Shown here one piece after another: positions 51,605 through 60,931 of a DNA stretch of 64,000 nt. The stretch comes from Hyphomicrobiales bacterium (lineage in GTDB: Bacteria; Pseudomonadota; Alphaproteobacteria; Rhizobiales; Rhizobiaceae): positions 1 through 64,000 of the forward strand of contig UBUL01000026.1 in the NCBI GenBank assembly GCA_900468625.1, written 5' to 3'. The notes beneath the pieces are model-generated. The model did no database searches, was not told the origin of the DNA, and was given only the letters and a program-made list of their open reading frames with translations. Position numbers and translations under genes: made by a program. Numbering within the stretch: position 1 is the stretch's first letter; each line of letters starts with the position of its first letter.

Positions 51605-52648
51605 ATGGCGCCGCGAAAAAACGCGACCGTTTCCAGCCGTAGGACAGCATCAAGGCCCGCCAAGGAAACCAATGGCGGCCCGATCGCAGATTTCGATCGT
51701 GATGCGGAGCTCAAGGCTTATCGTGAGATGCTCCTGATCCGCCGCTTCGAAGAAAAGGCCGGCCAGCTGTATGGCATGGGTTTCATCGGCGGCTTCTGTC
51801 ACCTTTATATCGGCCAGGAAGCCGTCGTCGTCGGCATGCAGCTGGCGCTGAAAGAGGGTGACCAGGTCATTACCGGCTATCGCGACCACGGCCATATGCT
51901 GGCAACCGGCATGAGCGCGCGTGGCGTCATGGCTGAGCTCACCGGGCGTCAGGGCGGCTATTCCCGAGGGAAGGGCGGCTCCATGCACATGTTCTCCAAG
52001 GAAAAGAATTTCTACGGCGGCCACGGCATCGTCGGCGCCCAGGTTTCGCTCGGCACCGGTCTCGGCTTTGCCAACTGGTATCGCGGCAACGACAACGTCA
52101 GCGTCGCCTATTTCGGTGACGGTGCAGCCAACCAGGGCCAGGTCTACGAAAGCTTCAACATGGCGCAGCTCTGGAAGCTGCCCGTGATCTTCGTGATCGA
52201 AAACAACCGTTACGCCATGGGCACGTCGACCGCTCGCGCCACCGCGCAGGCCGACTTCTCCAAGCGCGGCGCTTCCTTCGGCATCCCCGGCATCCAGGTC
52301 GACGGCATGGACGTTCGCGCCGTCAAAGCTGCGGCTGACGAAGCCGTTGCGCATTGCCGCTCCGGCAAAGGCCCGATCATTCTGGAAATGCTGACCTACC
52401 GCTACCGCGGTCACTCCATGTCCGACCCGGCCAAGTACCGCTCCAAGGATGAAGTGCAGAAGATGCGCTCCGAGCACGATCCGATCGAGCAGGTCCGTAT
52501 TCGCCTGCTCGAAAAGGGCTGGGCGAGCGAGGACGATCTGAAGGATATCGACAAGGATGTCCGTGACATCGTCGCCGATAGCGCCGATTTCGCCCAGAAC
52601 GATCCGGAGCCGGATGCATCCGAGCTCTACACCGACATTCTGCTCTAA
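51605..52648 (+). CDS. pdhA: Pyruvate dehydrogenase E1 component, alpha subunit
   Basis: The alpha subunit of heterodimer-type E1 decarboxylates pyruvate with thiamine diphosphate. The 347-residue protein shows the TPP motif from GDGAANQGQVYESF to VIENNRYAMGTS, the RFEEKAGQLYGMGFIGGF start and YRYRGHSMSDPAKYRSKDE, equivalent to the phosphorylation loop of the mitochondrial enzyme. GGGAGGG precedes the ATG. It is the first gene of pdhA-pdhB-pdhC, each separated by about 15-20 bases. Confidence 0.97.
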   Translation: MAPRKNATVSSRRTASRPAKETNGGPIADFDRDAELKAYREMLLIRRFEEKAGQLYGMGFIGGFCHLYIGQEAVVVGMQLALKEGDQVITGYRDHGHMLATGMSARGVMAELTGRQGGYSRGKGGSMHMFSKEKNFYGGHGIVGAQVSLGTGLGFANWYRGNDNVSVAYFGDGAANQGQVYESFNMAQLWKLPVIFVIENNRYAMGTSTARATAQADFSKRGASFGIPGIQVDGMDVRAVKAAADEAVAHCRSGKGPIILEMLTYRYRGHSMSDPAKYRSKDEVQKMRSEHDPIEQVRIRLLEKGWASEDDLKDIDKDVRDIVADSADFAQNDPEPDASELYTDILL

Positions 52649-52666
52649 ATCGGGGAGGGACGATCC

Positions 52667-54049
<1,383 letters not shown>

Positions 54050-54064
54050 GGGGAGGGCTCATCG

Positions 54065-55417
54065 ATGCCTATCAACATCACTATGCCTGCCCTCTCGCCG
54101 ACCATGGAAGAGGGAAACCTCGCCAAGTGGCTGGTCAAGGAAGGCGACAAGATCAAGTCCGGCGATGTCATCGCCGAGATCGAGACTGACAAGGCAACGA
54201 TGGAAGTCGAGGCCGTCGATGAAGGCACGGTCGCCAAGATCGTCGTTCCCGCCGGCACCGAAGGCGTGAAGGTCAATGCCCTGATCGCCGTGCTCGCCGC
54301 CGACGGCGAAGATGTCGCGGCTGCAGCTTCCGGTGCTGGCGCCGCTGCTGCTCCGGCCGCAAAGGACGCTCCGAAGGCGGACGCCCCTCCCGCTGCAGCT
54401 CCGGCTCCGGCAAGCGTTTCGGCTCCCGCGGCTGCACCTGCACCCGCTGCATCGGCTCCGGCGGCAAACGACGGTCATCGCACCTTCGCTTCGCCGCTCG
54501 CGCGCCGCCTCGCTAAGGAAGCCGGCATCGATGTGACGGCCATTTCCGGCACCGGCCCGCATGGCCGCGTCGTCAAGAAGGATATCGAAGCTGCGGTTTC
54601 TGGCGGCGCCGCCAAGGCTGCTCCCGCGCCAGCTGCACAGCCGGCTGCCGCTGCTGCTCCGGCTGCGCCGAAGGGCATGTCCGACGACGCCGTCCTCAAG
54701 CTGTTCGAGCAGGGTTCCTACGAGCTCGTGCCGCATGATGGCATGCGCAAGACCATCGCCAAGCGCCTGCAGGAATCCAAGCAGACGATCCCGCACTTCT
54801 ACGTCTCGGTCGATTGCGAACTCGACGCGCTGCTGGCGCTTCGCACGCAGCTCAACGATTCCGCTCCGAAGTCGAAGGACGGCGTTCCGGCCTATAAGCT
54901 CTCCGTCAACGACATGGTCATCAAGGCCCTGGCGCTGGCACTGCGCGATGTTCCGGATGCCAATGTCTCCTGGACCGACAGCGCCATGGTCAAGCACAAG
55001 CATGCCGATGTCGGTGTTGCCGTTTCCATTCCGGGCGGCCTGATCACCCCGATCATCCGCAGCGCCGAGCAGAAGACGCTCTCGACTATCTCCAACGAGA
55101 TGAAGGACTACGGCAAGCGCGCCAAGGAGCGCAAGCTGAAGCCCGAGGAGTATCAGGGCGGCACGACCGCCGTGTCGAACATGGGCATGATGGGTGTCAA
55201 GAACTTCGCCGCCGTCGTCAATCCGCCGCATGCGACCATCCTGGCCGTCGGCGCTGGCGAGCAGCGTGTCATCGTCAAGAAGGGCGAAATGGTGATCGCC
55301 AACGTGATGACCGTCACGCTGTCGACCGACCACCGCGCTGTGGACGGTGCGCTCGGCGCCGAGCTCCTGGCAGCCTTCAAGGGCTACATCGAAAATCCGA
55401 TGGGGATGCTCGTCTGA
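54065..55417 (+). CDS. pdhC: Dihydrolipoamide acetyltransferase, E2 of pyruvate dehydrogenase
   Basis: E2 moves the acetyl group to CoA and forms the core of the complex. The 450-residue protein has one lipoyl domain (Lys43), an Ala/Pro linker, the peripheral subunit-binding domain (FASPLARRLAKEAGIDVTAI), a second linker and the catalytic acyltransferase domain with the active-site DHRAVDGALGAE near the C-terminus. It is 15 bases after pdhB. The ATG is the third element of the pdh operon and is preceded by GGGGAGGG. Confidence 0.97.
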   Translation: MPINITMPALSPTMEEGNLAKWLVKEGDKIKSGDVIAEIETDKATMEVEAVDEGTVAKIVVPAGTEGVKVNALIAVLAADGEDVAAAASGAGAAAAPAAKDAPKADAPPAAAPAPASVSAPAAAPAPAASAPAANDGHRTFASPLARRLAKEAGIDVTAISGTGPHGRVVKKDIEAAVSGGAAKAAPAPAAQPAAAAAPAAPKGMSDDAVLKLFEQGSYELVPHDGMRKTIAKRLQESKQTIPHFYVSVDCELDALLALRTQLNDSAPKSKDGVPAYKLSVNDMVIKALALALRDVPDANVSWTDSAMVKHKHADVGVAVSIPGGLITPIIRSAEQKTLSTISNEMKDYGKRAKERKLKPEEYQGGTTAVSNMGMMGVKNFAAVVNPPHATILAVGAGEQRVIVKKGEMVIANVMTVTLSTDHRAVDGALGAELLAAFKGYIENPMGMLV

Positions 55418-55442
55418 GCCTTGTTGTGACACGGAGGCATGA

Positions 55443-56084
55443 ATGACCAAGACTGTTCTGTGTTACGGCGACTCGCTGACATGGGGCTACAGTGCCGAAA
55501 CGGTTGGCCGTCATGCCTATGAAGATCGGTGGCCGAGCGTGCTGCAAAAGGCGCTCGGCAACCAAGTGCGCATCATCCCGGAAGGGTTGAACGGCCGCAC
55601 GACGGCGTTTGACGATCATCTCGCCGATTGCGACCGCAACGGCGCGAGAATCCTGCCGACGATCCTGCAGAGCCATAATCCGCTCGATCTCGTCATCATC
55701 ATGCTCGGCACCAACGACATGAAGCCCGTCGTCGCCGGTTCGGCCTTCGCCGCTCTGCAGGGCATCAGCCGTCTGGTCCAGCTGGTGCGCAATCACGCCT
55801 GGGGGTTCGACTATGAGGTGCCCGATATCCTCATCGTCGCTCCGCCGGCAGTCACCGAGACGGCCAACGCCGCCTTTGCGGCCAGCTTTCTCGGCGCAAT
55901 CAAAGAATCGAGCAAGCTGCCGACGCTCTACAGCGATCTGGCCGACGAGCTCGGATGCGGGTTCTTCGACGCCAATACGGTCGCCGTCACCACGCCGCTC
56001 GATGGCGTTCATCTCGATGCGGAAAACACCCGGGCGCTCGGTCGCGGCCTTGAGCCGATCGTGCGGATGATGCTCGGTCTCTGA
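55443..56084 (+). CDS. SGNH/GDSL-type hydrolase
   Basis: The 213-residue protein has the SGNH hydrolase blocks: block I with the nucleophile Ser in CYGDSLTWG, block III with the oxyanion Asn in IMLGTNDMK, and block V with Asp and His in LDGVHLDAEN. There is no signal peptide, so it is probably a cytosolic esterase; substrates are unknown. It lies inside the pyruvate dehydrogenase cluster between pdhC and lpdA, in the same direction, 25 and 52 bases away, and may share the transcript. Confidence 0.92.
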   Translation: MTKTVLCYGDSLTWGYSAETVGRHAYEDRWPSVLQKALGNQVRIIPEGLNGRTTAFDDHLADCDRNGARILPTILQSHNPLDLVIIMLGTNDMKPVVAGSAFAALQGISRLVQLVRNHAWGFDYEVPDILIVAPPAVTETANAAFAASFLGAIKESSKLPTLYSDLADELGCGFFDANTVAVTTPLDGVHLDAENTRALGRGLEPIVRMMLGL

Positions 56085-56136
56085 TAGATTCAAGGCGCCG
56101 GCTCCGATCCGCCGCCACCAATAAGGCAGGAAACAC

Positions 56137-57582
56137 ATGGCTGAGAATTACGACGTCATTATCATCGGCTCCGGTCCGGGCGGTTATGTCGCCGCCGTGC
56201 GCGCCGGCCAGCTTGGCCTGAAGACCGCGATCGTCGAGCGCGAGCACCTGGGCGGCATCTGCCTCAACTGGGGCTGCATCCCCACGAAGGCGCTGCTCCG
56301 TTCGGCTGAAATTCTCGATCATTCCAACCACCTGAAGGATTACGGCCTCGTTCTCGAAGGCAAGGTGAGCGCTGATGTGAAGGCCGTGGTTGCCCGTTCG
56401 CGCGGCGTCTCCGCCCGCCTTAATCAAGGCGTCGGCTTCCTGATGAAGAAGAACAAGGTCGATGTGATCTGGGGCGAAGCCAAGATCACCAAGCCGGGCG
56501 AGATCGTCGTCGGCAAGTCGGCCAAGCCGGTCGTCGAGCCGCAGCATCCGGTGCCGAAGAACGTCAAGGGCGAGGGCACCTACACAGCCAAACACATCAT
56601 CGTCGCGACCGGCGCCCGTCCGCGCGCGCTGCCGGGCATCGAGCCGGACGGCAAGCTGATCTGGACCTATTTCGAGGCCCTGAAGCCGGACTTCCTGCCG
56701 AAGTCGCTGCTCGTCATGGGCTCGGGCGCCATCGGCATCGAGTTCGCCAGCTTCTACCGTTCGATGGGCGTCGACGTCACCGTCGTCGAAGTCATGCCGA
56801 CCATCATGCCGGTGGAGGATACCGAAATCTCCGGTATCGCCCGCAAGCAGCTCGAAAAGCGCGGCCTGAAGATATTCACCAAGGCGAAGGTCACGAAGGT
56901 CGACAAGGCTGCCAACAGCATTACCGCCCATGTCGAAACCGAAGACGGCAAGGTGCAGCAGATCGTTGCCGACCGCATGATCTCGGCTGTCGGTGTTCAG
57001 GGCAACATCGAGAACCTCGGCCTCGAAGCGCTCGGCGTGAAGACCGACCGAGGCTGCGTCATCATCGACGGCTACGGCAAGACCAATGTTCCCGGCATCT
57101 ACGCGATCGGCGACGTCGCCGGCCCGCCGATGCTGGCCCACAAGGCCGAACATGAGGGCGTCGTCTGCATCGAGAAGATCGCCGGCCTGCCGAACGTTCA
57201 TCCGACCGACAAGAGCAAGGTTCCGGGCTGCACCTATTGCCAGCCGCAGGTCGCCTCCGTCGGCCTGACGGAAGCCAAGGCCAAGGAACTCGGCCGCGAT
57301 ATCCGCGTCGGCCGCTTCTCCTTCGTTGCCAACGGCAAGGCGATCGCGCTTGGCGAGGACCAGGGCCTCTGCAAGGTCATTTTCGACAAGAAGACCGGCG
57401 AACTCCTCGGCGCGCATATGGTCGGCGCTGAAGTGACCGAACTGATTCAGGGCTTCGTCGTCGCCATGAACCTGGAGACGACGGAAGAAGAATTGATGCA
57501 CACGATCTTCCCGCATCCGACCGTTTCGGAAACGATGAAGGAAGCCGTGCTGGACGCCTATGGCCGGGTGCTGAACGCTTGA
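56137..57582 (+). CDS. lpdA: Dihydrolipoamide dehydrogenase
   Basis: E3 reoxidises dihydrolipoamide with FAD and NAD+. The 481-residue flavoprotein has the FAD motif VIIIGSGPGGYVAAVRAGQL, the redox-active disulfide in GICLNWGCIPTKALL, the NAD-binding MGSGAIGIEFASFYRSMGVD and the C-terminal catalytic IFPHPTVSETMKEAV. In this cluster it should serve the pyruvate dehydrogenase complex; E3 may be shared with other 2-oxoacid complexes. Confidence 0.97.
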   Translation: MAENYDVIIIGSGPGGYVAAVRAGQLGLKTAIVEREHLGGICLNWGCIPTKALLRSAEILDHSNHLKDYGLVLEGKVSADVKAVVARSRGVSARLNQGVGFLMKKNKVDVIWGEAKITKPGEIVVGKSAKPVVEPQHPVPKNVKGEGTYTAKHIIVATGARPRALPGIEPDGKLIWTYFEALKPDFLPKSLLVMGSGAIGIEFASFYRSMGVDVTVVEVMPTIMPVEDTEISGIARKQLEKRGLKIFTKAKVTKVDKAANSITAHVETEDGKVQQIVADRMISAVGVQGNIENLGLEALGVKTDRGCVIIDGYGKTNVPGIYAIGDVAGPPMLAHKAEHEGVVCIEKIAGLPNVHPTDKSKVPGCTYCQPQVASVGLTEAKAKELGRDIRVGRFSFVANGKAIALGEDQGLCKVIFDKKTGELLGAHMVGAEVTELIQGFVVAMNLETTEEELMHTIFPHPTVSETMKEAVLDAYGRVLNA

Positions 57583-57637
57583 TAATTTCCTTCCACGCCC
57601 TTTATCCGAAAGGTGGAAAACAGGAAAGGAAATCAAC

Positions 57638-57892
57638 ATGTCTATGGCAGCGCAAGGTTGGGTCGTCTTTCTTCTCATCGGTCTGGTCGCGGGGTTCCTC
57701 GCGAGCCTGATCGTCGGCGGAGGCGGGCTCATCAGTTGCCTGGTGAGCGGCGTGATCGGCGCTTTTGTGGGCGGTTTCCTGTTCCATTATTTCGGGATTT
57801 CGCTCGGCATTCAAAATGCGCTTGTCGTGGAGATCATCCATGCCACCGTCGGCGCGATCGTCGTGGTGCTGCTGGCGAGATTGATCGTCTAG
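57638..57892 (+). CDS. GlsB/YeaQ/YmgE family small membrane protein
   Basis: An 84-residue, very hydrophobic protein with three membrane segments (VVFLLIGLVAGFLASLIV, CLVSGVIGAFVGGFLF, VVEIIHATVGAIVVVLL) and the Gly-rich pattern of the GlsB/YeaQ/YmgE family, sometimes called transglycosylase-associated although no enzyme activity is shown. Members are often stress-induced. AAAGGAAAT precedes the ATG. A second, similar gene follows 70 bp downstream. Confidence 0.9.
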   Translation: MSMAAQGWVVFLLIGLVAGFLASLIVGGGGLISCLVSGVIGAFVGGFLFHYFGISLGIQNALVVEIIHATVGAIVVVLLARLIV

Positions 57893-57962
57893 CGGCTTAT
57901 CGGTAAGAGGCAGCACGGCGTTCGGCAGGATTGTCCTGAAGGACGCGCGAAACGAGGGTTTG

Positions 57963-58211
57963 ATGGAAAGCGTAGGTTGGCTGGGTCTGATCATCATCGG
58001 CGGTCTCGCGGGGTGGCTCGCTGGCAAGCTGATGGATGCGCGTTATGGGATCATTCTCAACATCATCCTCGGTGTTGCCGGTTCGGTCGTCGCCGCCGGG
58101 CTCCTAGTTGCCCTGCATGTCGGCGTCCCCGGCGGCCGGCTCGGCTTTTTCATCACCGGTTTCATCGGTGCATGCATTCTGATATTCCTCGCCAAAGTCG
58201 CCCGGCGATGA
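57963..58211 (+). CDS. GlsB/YeaQ/YmgE family small membrane protein, second copy
   Basis: An 82-residue hydrophobic protein with three predicted segments (WLGLIIIGGLAGWLAGKLM, ILNIILGVAGSVVAAGLL, LGFFITGFIGACILIFLA) and the family's GG-W-A-G-K start. GAGGG precedes ATG 57963; a TTG at 57960 is less likely. It is a probable paralogue of the gene just upstream. lipA follows 35 bases after its stop, so the small membrane proteins may be co-expressed with lipoate synthesis. Confidence 0.9.
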   Translation: MESVGWLGLIIIGGLAGWLAGKLMDARYGIILNIILGVAGSVVAAGLLVALHVGVPGGRLGFFITGFIGACILIFLAKVARR

Positions 58212-58246
58212 AGGGCCGCATTCAAGCGGCGGAAAGTAGACGTTTC

Positions 58247-59218
58247 ATGGTCACCATTCTCGACACGATCAACCCGGAAGCCAAGCGCGTTCGTCACCCC
58301 GAGAAGGCGCATCGGCCGGATACCGAAGTTCTGCGCAAGCCGGACTGGATCCGCGTGAAGGCGCCGACCTCGAAGGGCTATGCCGAAACCCGCTCGATCG
58401 TGAAGGAGCATAAGCTCGTCACGGTCTGCGAAGAGGCCGGCTGCCCGAACATCGGCGAGTGCTGGGACAAGAAGCACGCCACTTTCATGATCATGGGCGA
58501 GATTTGCACGCGCGCCTGCGCCTTCTGCAACGTCGCGACCGGCAAGCCGAATGCGCTTGATATGGCCGAGCCCGAAAACGTTGCCAAGGCCGTCAAGGAG
58601 ATGGGCCTCAGCCACGTCGTCATCACCTCGGTAGACCGCGACGACTTGGCCGACGGCGGCGCCGAACATTTCGAGAAGGTGATCTGGGCGATCCGGGCCG
58701 CTTCGCCGGCAACAACGATCGAAATCCTGACGCCGGACTTCCTGAAGAAGCCGGGCGCTTTGGAGCGCGTCGTCGCCGCCAAGCCCGACGTCTTCAACCA
58801 CAATCTGGAAACCGTGCCCGGCAATTATCTGACGGTTCGCCCCGGTGCCCGCTACTTCCACTCCGTCCGCCTGCTGCAGCGGGTCAAGGAATTGGACCCA
58901 ACCATGTTCACCAAGTCGGGCATCATGGTTGGCCTTGGCGAAGAGCGCAACGAAGTGCTGCAGCTGATGGACGACCTGCGCACCGCCGACGTCGACTTCC
59001 TGACGATTGGCCAGTATCTCCAGCCGACGCGCAAGCATCATCAGGTGATGAGCTTCGTCACGCCGGAAGAGTTCAAGTCCTATGAGACCGTAGCCTATAG
59101 CAAGGGTTTCCTCATGGTGTCGTCGAGCCCGCTGACCCGCTCTTCGCACCACGCCGGCGACGATTTCGAGCGTTTGCGTGCGGCTCGCGAAAGGAAGCTG
59201 CTGCTGGCTGCCGAATAA
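58247..59218 (+). CDS. lipA: Lipoyl synthase
   Basis: LipA is a radical SAM enzyme that inserts two sulfurs into octanoyl groups on the E2 and E1-beta lipoyl domains made by this cluster. The 323-residue protein has the auxiliary cluster motif CEEAGCPNIGEC, the radical SAM motif GEICTRACAFCNV (C-x3-C-x2-C), and the C-terminal RSSHHAGDDF. ATG 58247 gives the usual start MVTILDTINPEAKRVRH; an upstream ATG at 58208 overlaps the preceding gene. Confidence 0.97.
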   Translation: MVTILDTINPEAKRVRHPEKAHRPDTEVLRKPDWIRVKAPTSKGYAETRSIVKEHKLVTVCEEAGCPNIGECWDKKHATFMIMGEICTRACAFCNVATGKPNALDMAEPENVAKAVKEMGLSHVVITSVDRDDLADGGAEHFEKVIWAIRAASPATTIEILTPDFLKKPGALERVVAAKPDVFNHNLETVPGNYLTVRPGARYFHSVRLLQRVKELDPTMFTKSGIMVGLGEERNEVLQLMDDLRTADVDFLTIGQYLQPTRKHHQVMSFVTPEEFKSYETVAYSKGFLMVSSSPLTRSSHHAGDDFERLRAARERKLLLAAE

Positions 59219-59249
59219 GCCCAACACCTCCAGCCTTGTCTTTTGAATG

Positions 59250-59273
59250 AACCGCGGCGATTGTGTCGCGGTT
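59250..59273 (+). terminator. Weak terminator-like hairpin after lipA
   Basis: AACCGCG (59250-59256) and CGCGGTT (59267-59273) form a 7-bp stem with a short T-rich stretch after it. It lies 31 bp after lipA and could end the pdh-lip transcript; the T run is short. Confidence 0.5.
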
Positions 59274-59374
59274 TCGGTTCGCGCCGTCATCTCTTTGTCA
59301 ATAACGCGCCCTAGGGAACATGCTGCCGCTTGTTATCGGTTCGACGTTTTTCGATTCGACTATGGAGCTGGACC

Positions 59375-59968
59375 GTGGAGCAGATCGTCGCGCCGCAGGC
59401 GCTTTCCCATGCCGTAGGTATAGATCAGGCTGCACGCATCCTCCAAAAGGCGGAGCGTGTCCTCGTCATCGGCTGTTCCGGCGGTGGCAAATCTACCCTG
59501 TCGCAGGCTGCCTGCGAGCGTCTTAATCTGCCTTACGTCTCGATGGATCGTGAGTTCTATTGGTTGCCTGGATGGGTCAAGCGCTCGAAGGCGGAAGAAC
59601 GAAGCCTGATCGCCGCTAAAGTTGCGGAGCAGCGCTGGTTGATGGACGGGAGCGGGCAATCGACGTTCGATTTGCGGCTGCCGCGCACCGATTTGATCCT
59701 GTGGGTTCGTATGCCGCGGTGGCTCTGTCTTTGGGGCGCGGTATCAAGGGCGGTTACGGGCTACGGTAAGACACGGCCGGAAATGGCACCCGGCTGTCCC
59801 GAACGGATCGACGGAGAATTCCTGAGCTATATCTGGAATTTCGAGAGGCACACGGTTCCGAAGATTCTTGCCGGCCTCGCAGAGCATGGCCCAGATGTTC
59901 CCGTTTTGCAGCTGAAATCCCGCGGCGAAATGCGTCAGCTCCTTGATCTTCTTGGTCGTCCTGCTTAA
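59375..59968 (+). CDS. P-loop kinase-like (FlaR/adenylate-kinase-like) protein
   Basis: A 197-residue protein with a Walker A motif GCSGGGKSTLSQ near residue 37, followed by LNLPYVSMDREFYWLPGW, a layout shared with small AAA/kinase proteins annotated as FlaR or DNA topology modulation protein. The substrate is unknown. GTG 59375 with GGAG upstream is favoured over ATG 59330, which lacks a site. The stop is 9 bases before the COQ10-like gene, so the two probably share a transcript. Confidence 0.8.
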   Translation: MEQIVAPQALSHAVGIDQAARILQKAERVLVIGCSGGGKSTLSQAACERLNLPYVSMDREFYWLPGWVKRSKAEERSLIAAKVAEQRWLMDGSGQSTFDLRLPRTDLILWVRMPRWLCLWGAVSRAVTGYGKTRPEMAPGCPERIDGEFLSYIWNFERHTVPKILAGLAEHGPDVPVLQLKSRGEMRQLLDLLGRPA

Positions 59969-59977
59969 TTGCGGCTC

Positions 59978-60424
59978 ATGCCTCAGTTCGAAACCCATCG
60001 CCTCGTACCGCATTCGCCCGACCAGATGTTCGACCTCGTCGCCGATGTGGAGCGCTATCCGGAATTCCTGCCGCTTTGCGAGGCGCTCACCGTCCGCAGC
60101 CGCAAGGAACGCGACGGCAAGACCCTGCTGATCGCCGACATGACCGTCGGCTACAAGGCGATCCGCGAGACCTTCACGACGCAGGTGCTGCTGAACAAGG
60201 CGGAGCGCGCGATCGATGTGAAATATATCGACGGCCCATTCAAATATCTCGACAACCGCTGGCGCTTCCAGCCGTCGGAGAATGGCGGCAGCGTCATCGA
60301 TTTCTTCATCGACTACGAATTCAAGAGCCGCATTCTCGGCGCCTTGATGGGGTCGATGTTCGACCGCGCCTTTCGCATGTTCACGGATGCCTTCGAGACG
60401 CGCGCGAACAAGATCTATGCTTGA
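59978..60424 (+). CDS. COQ10/RatA-like START-domain protein
   Basis: The 148-residue protein resembles the COQ10/RatA family: SPDQMFDLVADVERYPEFLP, CEALTVRSRKERDGKTLL, DMTVGYKAIRETFTTQV and FFIDYEFKSRILGALMG. Mitochondrial COQ10 is a lipid-binding protein needed for ubiquinone function; the E. coli homologue RatA was reported as a ribosome-associated toxin, but that role is uncertain. A quinone-related role is the more likely here. ATG 59978 gives a typical MPQFETHR start. Confidence 0.9.
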   Translation: MPQFETHRLVPHSPDQMFDLVADVERYPEFLPLCEALTVRSRKERDGKTLLIADMTVGYKAIRETFTTQVLLNKAERAIDVKYIDGPFKYLDNRWRFQPSENGGSVIDFFIDYEFKSRILGALMGSMFDRAFRMFTDAFETRANKIYA

Positions 60425-60436
60425 GGGCTCGCCCGG

Positions 60437-60931
60437 TCATTGACCGAGAGCGACGAGCATCTCCAATGCCGCGTTCAGGGTCGCAAGACGAACCTTGTCG
60501 CGGCCGATATCGCCATAGCGCATTTCATGATGGATGAGGCCGCCGCTTCGCGCCTTGGCGGCGAGGTGGACGAGCCCGACCGGCTTTTCCGCCGAGCCGC
60601 CGCCGGGGCCGGCAATGCCGGTCACGGCAACGGCAAAATCGGCCCGCGAGCGGAAGAGGGCGCCATGCACCATCTGCAGCGCCGTTTCCTTCGAAACCGC
60701 GCCGAATTGCGCGAGCGTCTGTTCCTGAACGCCGAGCATCTCCACCTTCGCGGTATTGGTATAGGTCACGAAGCCGCGATCGACGACGGCAGACGAACCA
60801 GGAATTTCCGTGAGCGCACCGGCGATCAGGCCGCCGGTGCAGGATTCGGCCGTAGCGACCATCCAGCCTTTTGCCGTGAAGTCCGTGACGATCGTTTGTG
60901 CGAGGGCGATAATTTCATCGGGGAAATGCAT
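60437..60931 (-). CDS. pncC: CinA C-terminal domain protein, NMN amidase-like
   Basis: The 164-residue protein consists only of the CinA C-terminal domain, which deamidates nicotinamide mononucleotide in NAD salvage. It shows KGWMVATAESCTGGLIAGAL (the ESCTGG motif) and AVTGIAGPGGGSAEKPVGLV. It lacks the N-terminal MoaB-like part found in longer CinA proteins. Its ATG overlaps the ispDF stop (TAATG), so it is translated from the same mRNA. Confidence 0.93.
   Translation of the reverse strand: MHFPDEIIALAQTIVTDFTAKGWMVATAESCTGGLIAGALTEIPGSSAVVDRGFVTYTNTAKVEMLGVQEQTLAQFGAVSKETALQMVHGALFRSRADFAVAVTGIAGPGGGSAEKPVGLVHLAAKARSGGLIHHEMRYGDIGRDKVRLATLNAALEMLVALGQ

Noticed and set aside
54059..55450. 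463-codon minus-strand open frame opposite pdhC
   Set aside because: Antisense to a clear E2 gene; low-complexity Ser/Arg/Gly runs reflect the Ala/Pro linkers of pdhC.
55987..57732. 581-codon minus-strand open frame opposite lpdA
   Set aside because: Antisense shadow of lpdA without a start context or family features.
59978..60424. RatA-type toxin of a toxin-antitoxin pair
   Set aside because: No adjacent RatB-like antitoxin gene; the family's COQ10 role is better supported and the neighbour is a P-loop kinase.
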